Shown: positions 9,639 through 17,439 of the stretch, piece after piece
Position numbering within the stretch: position 1 is the stretch's first letter
Layout of the letters: every line of letters starts with the position of its first letter
Assembly (NCBI GenBank): GCA_900316415.1
Contig: ONCV01000006.1
Span: forward strand, 1 to 64,000
Source of the DNA: an uncultured Eubacteriales bacterium
GTDB lineage: Bacteria; Bacillota; Clostridia; Christensenellales; Aristaeellaceae
DNA: 64,000 nucleotides
Reading direction: 5' to 3'
Notes under the pieces: model-generated
Seen by the model: only the letters and a program-made list of their open reading frames with translations
Told to the model about the DNA's origin: nothing
The model's database searches: none
Position numbers and translations under genes: made by a program

Positions 9639-10823
9639 TTATTCACAGTATTTCATGATGGCCGCCAGGATCTCCGGGTTCACGCAGGCGCCGCCGGTTC
9701 GGTCAAAGAGCCCGAAGCGCTCTCCCTCCCCCTGGAAGATGTTGTTGTCCCACCAGCAGCAGGAGATTCCCCTGGCCCGGGCGCTGGCCACATACCAGCT
9801 CGCCCAGTCCACCCGGTCCTGCAGGTTTCCGTTCTTCTCCATGGCGCCGAATTCGCCGATCACCACGGGAATCCCCCGGCTGACGAAGCGGTCGCACAGC
9901 CGGTTCAGGAAGGTGGCGATCTCCGACTTCTGCCGGGTGCTGTTCAGGGAATAGCGGTCCGTTCCGCCGTCCTTCATCTGCTGCAGCGCGAAGTCATAGG
10001 GCGTATACGCGTGGACGGAAACGATGATCCGGTTTTCCGCCCGGTCCTCCGGCAGGGTGAAGCTTTCCTCGCAGGCATAATAGGGGCTGGCATCGTAAGC
10101 CGGCACCATCAGGTACCGGGTTTCGTTCTGTCCTCCCTGGGCCCGCACCGTGTCCACGAACACCTGATTCAGCGCCACAATCACCGCCATGGCGTCCCGG
10201 CATTCCGCGCTGGTCCCATCCCATACCCATTCATGGGCGGGAGATTTCGTCAGCCGGGGCTCGTTGATGCTCTCGAAGATCAGGCGCCCGTCCCAGTCCG
10301 CAAATTCCCGGGCCAGCTGCGTCCAGATGCTCCGGATATATTTCTCCGAGCTTTCCCGGTGCGCGCTGTCCGGATAATAGTACGCGGGGTCGCAGTCATG
10401 GTGAATGTTCAGGATCACATACATTCCCCGTTCGTAGGCCCAGGAGGCCACCTCCTTCACCCGCGCGAGCCATTTTTCGTCAATCCGTCCCTCCGCGTCC
10501 AGGTGATTGTGCCAGCTGACCGGGATGCGCAGGGTGCGGAATCCCGCGTCCTGCAGCGCCTGAATCAGGCGCTCCTCCGTCCGGACCCCGCACCAGCCGG
10601 TTTCATAATCCAGCGGATCCGTCAGCCAGAAGCAGTCATAGGCGTCAAACGTGTTGCCCAGATTCCATCCGGTCTTCATCTCCCGAACGGTTTTCATCGC
10701 CTCGTTATCGGGAATATCCTTTGCCGGAACCTTGATTTCGGGAATCAAAACTTCCCCCTCCGCGGCCAGCGTCCATCCCAGGAACAGAAGGATCGCCGCC
10801 GCGCATGCCAGAATTCTGCGCAT
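9639..10823 (-). CDS. secreted glycoside hydrolase family 5 (cellulase-like)
   Basis: 394 residues with an N-terminal signal peptide (about residues 1-21, hydrophobic core ILLFLGW, cleavage near LAA) and a GH5 barrel. The family opening GWNLGNTFDA (52-61) is present. The acid/base glutamate is Glu188 in SINEPR and the nucleophile is Glu324 in VIGEFGA. It probably cuts beta-1,4-glucan or a related plant polysaccharide outside the cell; the exact subfamily cannot be fixed by eye. There is no carbohydrate-binding module, dockerin or sorting signal, so it should be released freely. It lies 21 bp after a DUF1015 gene on the same strand and is followed by a terminator. Confidence 0.9.
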   Translation of the reverse strand: MRRILACAAAILLFLGWTLAAEGEVLIPEIKVPAKDIPDNEAMKTVREMKTGWNLGNTFDAYDCFWLTDPLDYETGWCGVRTEERLIQALQDAGFRTLRIPVSWHNHLDAEGRIDEKWLARVKEVASWAYERGMYVILNIHHDCDPAYYYPDSAHRESSEKYIRSIWTQLAREFADWDGRLIFESINEPRLTKSPAHEWVWDGTSAECRDAMAVIVALNQVFVDTVRAQGGQNETRYLMVPAYDASPYYACEESFTLPEDRAENRIIVSVHAYTPYDFALQQMKDGGTDRYSLNSTRQKSEIATFLNRLCDRFVSRGIPVVIGEFGAMEKNGNLQDRVDWASWYVASARARGISCCWWDNNIFQGEGERFGLFDRTGGACVNPEILAAIMKYCE

Positions 10824-10844
10824 CTGTTCTCTCCCGTCCGTCCG

Positions 10845-12101
10845 TCAGATCCGTTTGCATTCCATGTAATACCGCTTTTCCTCCGCCTCTCCCATGGAGA
10901 AGGTTTTCCGGGGAAGCACCCCCAGCGTCTCCACGTCGGAGAAGAAGGTGTTTTTGTCAATCTCCGGCAGCAGGAAGCCTACCGCGTCCTTCTGCTGCGC
11001 CAGCTTCCGCAGCGTCCGGTCCCCGTGAATGTAATCGATGGCGGCGCCGGGATGCTTTTCCAGAAAATCGTCCAGGAACAGCTGGATGGTCTCGCAGGGA
11101 ATGGCTCCCTCCGGATTCCGGACCACCACGGGATATTCATCCTTCCGGATCGCCATCTGGAAGGTGTGCCCTTCCCCTTCTTCCCCCAGGCCCATGCCCC
11201 TGGCCTCGGCATACCGCTCCCAGCAGTCGTACAGCTCCTCCGGGGTGGTGCCGGTAATCAGCCGGTGAATGGGCTCAAAGCGCAGCGCTTCCTCGTGGAT
11301 GTTCTCGATCTCACAGAGGGCGAACCGGGCGGGGTGCTTTTTCCGCTCCTTCTCCGTCAGCGTCTCCCGGATCTCGTTCCAGCAGGCCTTCGCGGTGGCC
11401 AGGGAATGGTTCCCGTCGCCCACGGCCATCAGCATGGAATGGTCGCCCTGCTTCCGCTTCAGGGCCTGCAGCGCCTCCTCCACCCCGCTGACCGCCTTCG
11501 GATCCTCCACCGCGTATCCGGCCAGATGGCCGCCCTCCTGCATCAGGTCAAAGTCATACAGCTTCCGCAGGGCGTCCTTTTCCCGGACCAGGGGCGGAAG
11601 CACCGTTCCCTCCGGATCGTCGATCAGAATCAGGATATGCGTCATTTCCAGCGGCGCACCGCGGCGGATCCTTGCCCGGGCGGGCAGCCGCTCCGCGATC
11701 GTCTGTTCCGTGGGCCGGACCGGGGATTCCGCTCCGGGAGTGTATTCGTACTGCTCCAGGTCCACCGCGCCGACAAGACCCGTCCGGACGCCGGAGGCTG
11801 TGGTTCTCTCGCAGAGAACAAATCCGTTCCGGACACCCGGAACCAGGATTCCCCGCTCCAGATAATCCCTCATCGCCGCGTGAATTTCCGGTATCCGCTC
11901 GTCCGCCCGGGCCAGATCGCATTCCGGCAGCATCAGCCGCAGGGTGGACGGGTTGCTTCCCACCAGTTCCTCCGTCCTCTCCCAGTATTCCGGCTGGGAC
12001 GTAAACTGATCGCACGCGACGCATGCCCAGGTTTCCCTCGGGATTCCCTCCGCCGGGAGCAGCATTTCCGTTGGATAAAAGGGCGTATGCTTCTCAGACA
12101 T
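10845..12101 (-). CDS. DUF1015 family protein
   Basis: A 418-residue protein of the DUF1015 family, recognised by the N-terminal PFYPTEMLLP region and the conserved MAVGDGNHSLATAKACW (an HxxxA-type core near residue 235). No signal peptide, so cytoplasmic. The function of the family is not established; I assign none. The ATG at 12101 has a clear AGGAGA site. It has its own promoter (12169-12197) and probably carries the GH5 gene as a second cistron, although a link between the two functions is not evident. Confidence 0.85.
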   Translation of the reverse strand: MSEKHTPFYPTEMLLPAEGIPRETWACVACDQFTSQPEYWERTEELVGSNPSTLRLMLPECDLARADERIPEIHAAMRDYLERGILVPGVRNGFVLCERTTASGVRTGLVGAVDLEQYEYTPGAESPVRPTEQTIAERLPARARIRRGAPLEMTHILILIDDPEGTVLPPLVREKDALRKLYDFDLMQEGGHLAGYAVEDPKAVSGVEEALQALKRKQGDHSMLMAVGDGNHSLATAKACWNEIRETLTEKERKKHPARFALCEIENIHEEALRFEPIHRLITGTTPEELYDCWERYAEARGMGLGEEGEGHTFQMAIRKDEYPVVVRNPEGAIPCETIQLFLDDFLEKHPGAAIDYIHGDRTLRKLAQQKDAVGFLLPEIDKNTFFSDVETLGVLPRKTFSMGEAEEKRYYMECKRI

Positions 12102-12135
12102 GAAATTATCTCCTTACATTTGCTGCGGGCACAAC

Positions 12136-12167
12136 AAAAAGCCATCCTTATTCGAAAAGGATGGCTT
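12136..12167 (-). terminator. terminator of the DAK-like gene
   Basis: An 11-bp stem (AAGCCATCCTT, 12139-12149 with 12157-12167) with a 7-base loop and a TTTTT run on the minus strand. It lies in the gap between the small DAK-like gene and DUF1015, with the DUF1015 promoter just upstream of it. Confidence 0.8.
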
Positions 12168-12168
12168 C

Positions 12169-12197
12169 AGTTTACACCAAACAGGCCTTCTTTGCAA
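12169..12197 (-). promoter_or_regulatory. promoter of the DUF1015-GH5 unit
   Basis: Minus strand TTGCAA (12197-12192), 17-bp spacer, TAAACT (12174-12169). The expected start (about 12162) falls inside the terminator hairpin, so this transcript would lack part of one stem arm and escape termination. Confidence 0.6.
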
Positions 12198-12204
12198 TGA
12201 GATT

Positions 12205-12456
12205 TTATCCCTTCAGACCCTGCTCCTGGCGCTCCATATTCTCCACCACGATATCGTAAATCTCTCCCTTGGTGGCCGCATATTCCAGCACCTGCCAGGG
12301 CTCGTTGGTGTGAAAATGGATCTTGATCAGTTCCTCGTCCCCGACCGCCAGCAGGCAGTCCCCGCGAAAATGCTCCGTAATATAATCGTTGATCTCGTCC
12401 TCATCCAGATCGGTTCCCTCGATCAGCAGCTGCGTATCAAACTTGTATTCCAGCAT
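12205..12456 (-). CDS. small stand-alone DAK/FakA-like C-terminal domain protein
   Basis: 83 residues from the ATG at 12456 (AAAGGAG site upstream). The sequence resembles the C-terminal part of FakA/YloV-type dihydroxyacetone-kinase-like proteins: YKFDTQLLIEG near the start, then LLAVGDEELIKIHFHTNEP and a final GEIYDIVVENMERQ. In the full-length family this region follows the DhaL-type ATP domain and helps receive fatty acid from FakB. Here only this piece exists, with no kinase domain in frame or next to it. It has its own promoter and terminator, so it is expressed alone. It could regulate a full-length FakA elsewhere; that is a guess. Confidence 0.75.
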   Translation of the reverse strand: MLEYKFDTQLLIEGTDLDEDEINDYITEHFRGDCLLAVGDEELIKIHFHTNEPWQVLEYAATKGEIYDIVVENMERQEQGLKG

Positions 12457-12505
12457 CCTGTTCCACTCCTTTCCCCGGTCCGCTTTCCTCCGCCGGGACG
12501 GACGC

Positions 12506-12534
12506 ATTATACCACACCTTTCTGCCGGTGTCAT
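12506..12534 (-). promoter_or_regulatory. promoter of the DAK-like gene
   Basis: Minus strand ATGACA (12534-12529), 17-bp spacer, TATAAT (12511-12506). Confidence 0.75.
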
Positions 12535-12564
12535 CCGGCTTTTTCAGGCCGGGGAGCCGCCGCC

Positions 12565-15144
12565 CTACTTGGCCTCGTACCAGTTTCCGCCCCGGTGAAC
12601 CTCCGCCACCAGGGGAACCCGCAGCTCAATTACCTGCTCCATGGCCTCCCGCAGCAGCCGGGCCGCTTCCTCCGCTTCCTCCGGCGGGCATTCCAGCAGC
12701 AGCTCGTCGTGCACCTGCAGAATCAGCCGGCTCTTCATCTGCCGCTCTCTCAGGGCTCCATCCACCCGCACCATGGCCTTTTTGATGATATCCGCCGCGG
12801 TTCCCTGAATCGGCGTATTCATGGCAGCCCGCTTTCCGAATTCCCGGACAACGGCCCGGGAGCTCTTCAGCTCCGGCAGATATCTGCGGCGGCCCATCAT
12901 GGTTTCCGCATATCCCTTCCGCGCGCCGTCCTCCGCCGTCTTCTCCATGAAATCCTTCACGCCGGGATATTTCTCAAAATAACGGGAGATAAAATGCTCC
13001 GCTTCCTTCCGGCTGACGCCTGTATTCCGGCTCAGGCCGAATCCGCTGATGCCGTAGATCAGCCCGAAGTTCACCGCCTTGGCCCGGCTCCGCAGCTCCG
13101 GCGTCACCTGATCCAGGGGAACCTCAAAGATTTCGCTGGCCGTCCGGGCATGAATATCCTCCCCGTTCCGGAAGGCGTTCACCAGGGCCGGGTCTCCGGA
13201 AAAATGCGCCATCAGCCGCAGCTCGATCTGGCTGTAGTCCGCATCCAGCAGAATCCAGTTCTCCGCCGGTATAAAAACCTTGCGAAGCTCCCGCCCCTCC
13301 TCGGTCCGGACCGGAATATTCTGCAGGTTCGGCTCGGAGGAGGAGAGCCTTCCCGTGGCCGTCGCCGCCTGATCGAAGGTGGAATGGATTCTTCCCTCCC
13401 GGTCTACCAGGGGAAGCATGCCCTCCACATACGTTCCGTTCAGCTTGTTCAGCTTCCGGTACCGCAGCAGGGGCTCGATCACCTCCGGCGCGTCCCAGCG
13501 GAGGCCCTCCAGCACCTCCACCGCCGTCGAATACCCCTTGCTCGTCTTTTTGCCGTGGGGCAGTCCCATTTTGTCGAACAGCACCTCGCCCAGCTGCTGC
13601 GTGCTGTTCAGGTTGAATTCTCCCTGCCCGCAGGCCTGGATGACCTCTTCCCGGCGCAGGGCGATCTCCCGGGCGTATTCCTTTCCCAGCACCTGCAGAT
13701 AATCCGTATCCACCCGGAAGCCGGCCTGCTCCATGCGGAAGAGCGTGTGGCTCAGGGGCATTTCCACCTCCCGCATCAGGGAAGTCATCCCCTCCCGCTC
13801 GATTTTCTGCCGCTGCCAGACTTCCAGGGAACAGACGGCGGACGCATCCTCTGCCGCCCCGGGACACAGCGCCTGCAGCCGGTAGCTCTTCTCCTGCGGA
13901 TTCAGCAGATAGGCGCCCAGCATGGTATCCCACGCAAACTCTTCCGGAACCCCGGGATTCATCTCCGCGATCCGGTGCAGCAGCTTTTTGCCGTCATGCA
14001 CCACGAAGTTTCCCCGACGCATCTCCGGAAGCAGGACTTCCATCACTTCCTCCGGCGAGAGTCCCGGCGTCAGCAGGTCCCCGCCCAGGGAGATCCTCGC
14101 CCGGTCCCCCTTTTCGGTGGCCAGGGTGATTTCCGTTTCGCCCATCCAGAGGCAGATTTTTTCCCCTCTCCGGACCCGGAGCCATTCTGCTCCTTTTTCC
14201 GGGCTTTCGATTTCGTCCCACGGCCCGAAGGAAATCATCCGGAACGGCTCCTCCCGCGGCTCCTCCGCCGGACGGTTTCCCCCTTCCTCCGGATCGTTCT
14301 TCAGCCGCCGGATAAAGGAGAACAGCTTCAGCTTTTCCAGCACCGGAATCCCCTGACTCCAGTCCGTTATTCCGCATGCTTCCAGCCGGAAGGAGACCGG
14401 GGCATCCCTGCGAATCGTCGCCAGCTCCTTGCAGAACCGGGCCTGATCCGCCCACTGCGCCAGCTTCTCGCCCAGTTTGCCCTTGATCTCTCCCGCGTGA
14501 TCCAGGATATTTTCCAGGCTGCCGTATTCCTGCAGCAGTTTGACCGCCGTCTTGTCGCCCACGCCGGGCACCCCGGGAATATGATCGCTGCTGTCGCCGG
14601 CCAGTCCCTTCCAGTCCGTCACCTGATCCGGACGGAACCCGTATTCCTCCATCACCTTTTCCGGCGTAAAGCGAATCGTTTCGCTGATGCCCTTCCGGGT
14701 AAAAAGAAGCTCCGTTCCGTTTCCGACCAGCTGCAGCGCATCCCGGTCCCCGGTCAGAAGCAGCGGCGCCGCGCCCTTCTCCGCGCCAAGCAGGCTGAGG
14801 GTGCCCAGCAGGTCGTCCGCCTCCCATCCCTGCAGGGAAAAGCGCGGAATTCCCATCCCGTCCAGCACCGTCCGGATGGTCTGCAGCTGCTGAATCAGCT
14901 CCGGGGGCGTGGGCGTTCTTCCCGCCTTGTATTCCGGATAGATCGTATGGCGGAAGGTCGGCCCGTGCTCATCGAAGCAAACCGCCAGATACTGCACGTT
15001 CTCCTCCCGAACCACCTTCAGCATCATATTCAGGAAGCCGTAAACCGCGTTGGTATAAACCCCGTCCGCGTCCATCAGCGGCAGGGCGTGAAAAGCCCGG
15101 TGAATCAGGCTGTTTCCGTCCACAATCAAAAAGGTATCCTTCAT
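12565..15144 (-). CDS. polA: DNA polymerase I
   Basis: 859 residues. N-terminal 5'-3' exonuclease (FLIVDGNSLIHRAFHALP at the start, the acidic cluster TGDRDALQL and the GVPGVGDKTA helix-hairpin-helix). The middle 3'-5' exonuclease region lacks the leading DxE pair and keeps only FAWDTMLGAYLL, so proofreading is probably lost, as in many Bacillota. Polymerase motifs A (DADYSQIELRLMAHFSGD), B (RAKAVNFGLIYG) and C (QVHDELLLE) are intact. The start is the ATG at 15144 with a GGAGGGG site; the frame continues open upstream through the antisense of rimO but that is not coding. Divergent from rimO. Confidence 0.97.
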   Translation of the reverse strand: MKDTFLIVDGNSLIHRAFHALPLMDADGVYTNAVYGFLNMMLKVVREENVQYLAVCFDEHGPTFRHTIYPEYKAGRTPTPPELIQQLQTIRTVLDGMGIPRFSLQGWEADDLLGTLSLLGAEKGAAPLLLTGDRDALQLVGNGTELLFTRKGISETIRFTPEKVMEEYGFRPDQVTDWKGLAGDSSDHIPGVPGVGDKTAVKLLQEYGSLENILDHAGEIKGKLGEKLAQWADQARFCKELATIRRDAPVSFRLEACGITDWSQGIPVLEKLKLFSFIRRLKNDPEEGGNRPAEEPREEPFRMISFGPWDEIESPEKGAEWLRVRRGEKICLWMGETEITLATEKGDRARISLGGDLLTPGLSPEEVMEVLLPEMRRGNFVVHDGKKLLHRIAEMNPGVPEEFAWDTMLGAYLLNPQEKSYRLQALCPGAAEDASAVCSLEVWQRQKIEREGMTSLMREVEMPLSHTLFRMEQAGFRVDTDYLQVLGKEYAREIALRREEVIQACGQGEFNLNSTQQLGEVLFDKMGLPHGKKTSKGYSTAVEVLEGLRWDAPEVIEPLLRYRKLNKLNGTYVEGMLPLVDREGRIHSTFDQAATATGRLSSSEPNLQNIPVRTEEGRELRKVFIPAENWILLDADYSQIELRLMAHFSGDPALVNAFRNGEDIHARTASEIFEVPLDQVTPELRSRAKAVNFGLIYGISGFGLSRNTGVSRKEAEHFISRYFEKYPGVKDFMEKTAEDGARKGYAETMMGRRRYLPELKSSRAVVREFGKRAAMNTPIQGTAADIIKKAMVRVDGALRERQMKSRLILQVHDELLLECPPEEAEEAARLLREAMEQVIELRVPLVAEVHRGGNWYEAK

Positions 15145-15165
15145 TTGTCTTCCCCTCCGGCAGCC

Positions 15166-15194
15166 ATTATAATTTTTTTTCTTTTTTCTGTCCA
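15166..15194 (-). promoter_or_regulatory. polA promoter
   Basis: Minus strand TGGACA (15194-15189), 17-bp A-rich spacer, TATAAT (15171-15166), close to the polA ribosome site. Confidence 0.8.
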
Positions 15195-15197
15195 TTC

Positions 15198-15226
15198 TTT
15201 TCAAAGGGGAACTTTCATGGTATACT
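15198..15226 (+). promoter_or_regulatory. rimO promoter
   Basis: TTTTCA, 17-bp spacer, TATACT. It predicts a start near 15233, which excludes an in-frame ATG at 15218 and supports the rimO start at 15262. Confidence 0.65.
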
Positions 15227-15261
15227 TTTTCCCGCATATTTATGGAAGGAGAATTGCTCTG

Positions 15262-16578
15262 ATGCCCTTTTCCGTAGGCGCCGTTTCTCTGGGCTGCAAC
15301 AAGAACCGCGTGGACACGGAAACCGCTCTGGGACTTCTGCGGGACAGAGGTTTTCAGATCGTTTCCGACCCCGCGACGGCGGATATTCTCCTGGTCAATA
15401 CCTGCGGGTTTATCGACCCGGCGAAGGAGGAATCCATCAACACCATTCTGGAAATGGCGGAATACAAAAAGACCGGCCGCTGCCGTCTGCTGGCGGTCAC
15501 CGGCTGTCTTTCCCAGCGATATGAGAAGGATCTGATGGAGGAGATTCCGGAGATTGACCTGCTCCTGGGGGTCAATCAGTACGCCTCTCTCCCGGATCGC
15601 ATCCTGGAAGCCCTTCAGGGCGTCCGGATTCATGCCTGCCAGGATGATTATTCCTATTTCGAGCATGACCGGGTTCTGACGACGCCCTCCTATTCCGCCT
15701 ATATCCGGATCGGGGAGGGCTGCTCCAACCGCTGCACCTTCTGCGCCATTCCGATGATCCGCGGACCCTACCGCAGCCGTCCGGAGGAGGAAATTCTCCG
15801 GGAGGTGCGATCCCTGGCGTCCCGCGGCGTCCGGGAGCATGTGATGATCGCGCAGGATACAACCCGCTGGGGAACGGACGGAGGCGGACATTCCCGCCTT
15901 CCTTCCCTGCTGCGGGCGGCCGCGGAGATCCCCGGGGTGGACTGGCTCCGCGTGCTGTACTGCTATCCCGACGAAACCAGCGACGAACTGCTGGATCTGC
16001 TGGCGGATCATCCCGTCCTCTGTCCCTACCTGGATATTCCGGTTCAGCATATCAATTCCGATATTCTGAAGCGGATGCACCGTCTCGGAACCCGGGAGGA
16101 TATCCTCCGCTGCGTCCGCGGCGCGAAGGAGCGGGGGTTGACCGTCCGGACCACGCTGATCACCGGGTTTCCCGGGGAAACGGAAGATCAGTTCCGGGAA
16201 CTGCTGGATTTCGTCGCCGAAACGGAATTCGACCGGCTCGGCGCCTTCGCCTATTCCGCGGAGGAAGGTACTCCCGCCGCCCGGCTTCCCTCCCAGGTTC
16301 CCGAGGAGATCAAGCAGGAACGCCTGGATCGGCTCATGCGCCTGCAGGCCGGCATCTCCCTGAAACAGAATCAGAAGCGGCTTCAGCGGGTGGAACAGGT
16401 TCTGGTGACGGATGTGGGGGACGATCACCGGGCCCTGGGCAGAAGCCGTCTGGAAGCTCCGGAAATCGACGGGGAGATCGTCTTTTCCTGGAAGGACCGC
16501 AGGCCCGAAATTGGTTCCTTCGTTCCGGTTCGGATCACCCGGGCGGATACCTATGACCTGATGGGAGAAATGATATGA
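15262..16578 (+). CDS. rimO: ribosomal protein S12 methylthiotransferase
   Basis: 438-residue radical-SAM methylthiotransferase that modifies an aspartate of ribosomal protein S12. Three N-terminal cysteines (Cys12, Cys48, Cys82) bind the auxiliary cluster; the radical-SAM motif CSNRCTFC has Cys154, Cys158 and Cys161; a C-terminal TRAM domain follows. SLGCNKNRVDTE and the PQ-type QHINSDILKRM segment favour RimO over MiaB. The ATG at 15262 follows GGAAGGAG. It overlaps pgsA by four bases (ATGA). Confidence 0.95.
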   Translation: MPFSVGAVSLGCNKNRVDTETALGLLRDRGFQIVSDPATADILLVNTCGFIDPAKEESINTILEMAEYKKTGRCRLLAVTGCLSQRYEKDLMEEIPEIDLLLGVNQYASLPDRILEALQGVRIHACQDDYSYFEHDRVLTTPSYSAYIRIGEGCSNRCTFCAIPMIRGPYRSRPEEEILREVRSLASRGVREHVMIAQDTTRWGTDGGGHSRLPSLLRAAAEIPGVDWLRVLYCYPDETSDELLDLLADHPVLCPYLDIPVQHINSDILKRMHRLGTREDILRCVRGAKERGLTVRTTLITGFPGETEDQFRELLDFVAETEFDRLGAFAYSAEEGTPAARLPSQVPEEIKQERLDRLMRLQAGISLKQNQKRLQRVEQVLVTDVGDDHRALGRSRLEAPEIDGEIVFSWKDRRPEIGSFVPVRITRADTYDLMGEMI

Positions 16579-17102
16579 ACTGGCCCAACCGACTGAGTAT
16601 CTTCCGCGTGCTGTGCATTCCCCTGCTGGTTCTTCTGCTGTCCCTTTCCGCTCCCGGATGCCGCTGGGCCGCGGTGGCCGTGTTTGCCCTCGCCTCCCTT
16701 TCCGATTTTCTGGACGGACACCTGGCGCGGAAAAACCAGTGGATCACCACCTTCGGAAAATTCATTGATCCGGTGGCGGATAAACTTCTGGTGCTGAGCA
16801 CCTTCGTGATGCTTCTTTCCCTGAATCTGGTTCCCGCCTGGATGATCGTGCTGATTCTGGCCCGGGAACTCAGCGTTGACGGACTTCGGCTGGTCGCCGT
16901 TTCCCGGGGACTGGTCATTTCCGCCGGCCCGCTGGGAAAGATCAAAACCGCCAGCCAGATGGTTCTGATCCTGCTGCTGCTGGTTCTCCGCCGGCCCCTC
17001 TTTTCCTTCCCGGTGGGATGGGTCATCGGCCTTTTTGTCTGCGGCATCACGGTCTGGAGCGGCGCGGATTACTTTTTGCACCACAGGGAGGTGTTTCATT
17101 AG
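16575..17102 (+). CDS. pgsA: CDP-diacylglycerol-glycerol-3-phosphate 3-phosphatidyltransferase
   Basis: 175 residues, membrane enzyme that makes phosphatidylglycerol phosphate, the committed step to phosphatidylglycerol and cardiolipin. The full CDP-alcohol transferase motif is present: Asp47-Gly48-x2-Ala51-Arg52-x8-Gly61-x3-Asp65-x3-Asp69. About four to five membrane segments surround it. Translationally coupled to rimO. In many Bacillota pgsA lies near rimO as well; here the pair occupies the place upstream of dnaN where dnaA is often found. Some similar enzymes make other phospholipids, but length and context fit PgsA. Confidence 0.93.
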   Translation: MNWPNRLSIFRVLCIPLLVLLLSLSAPGCRWAAVAVFALASLSDFLDGHLARKNQWITTFGKFIDPVADKLLVLSTFVMLLSLNLVPAWMIVLILARELSVDGLRLVAVSRGLVISAGPLGKIKTASQMVLILLLLVLRRPLFSFPVGWVIGLFVCGITVWSGADYFLHHREVFH

Positions 17103-17439
17103 TTTTCCACCCTTTTTTATCCACAGCCCTGTGAACTCTGTGGATTGCGTGGAAAAAATGTTTCATTTTTCCGTCTTTATTTCGTTTTTTTCTTATTTTT
17201 CTACCGCACAGGCAGGAAAATACGGGCCGGCGCGGAATATTATCCTTCAGGCTGTTGATATCCCGCCGATTTATACACAGCGTTTTCCACGCTGAAATTC
17301 GTTGTTTTTCCTGTGTCCGGCGGGTTTTCCCCCGTTTTCACAGGCCTTACTACTACGATGATCAGATCATATATATGATAATCATGGTGGTTCCCGGAGG
17401 GATTCCACCCATGCTTCAGGAAAGGAAGTCGTTCCCCTT
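17103..17439. other. candidate replication-origin segment upstream of dnaN
   Basis: No gene is seen in these 337 bases. They contain a perfect DnaA box TTATCCACA (17117-17125), a one-mismatch box TTATACACA (17271-17279), weaker boxes on both strands (17103, 17139, 17148, 17283), long T tracts (17158-17205) and, near dnaN, a perfect AT palindrome ATCATATATATGAT (17366-17379) that could unwind. Genes to the left are mostly on the minus strand and genes to the right on the plus strand. This fits an oriC or an origin-proximal regulatory region for dnaN. I see -10-like sequences (GATAAT, 17377-17382) but no convincing -35. Confidence 0.5.

Noticed and set aside
12100..15261. 1492-codon plus-strand frame that ends with rimO
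   Set aside because: The part before 15262 is antisense to polA and the DAK-like gene; the rimO promoter and ribosome site lie inside it.
15145..16428. Upstream extension of the polA frame
   Set aside because: It runs antisense through rimO; polA has a promoter, a ribosome site and a conserved start at 15144.
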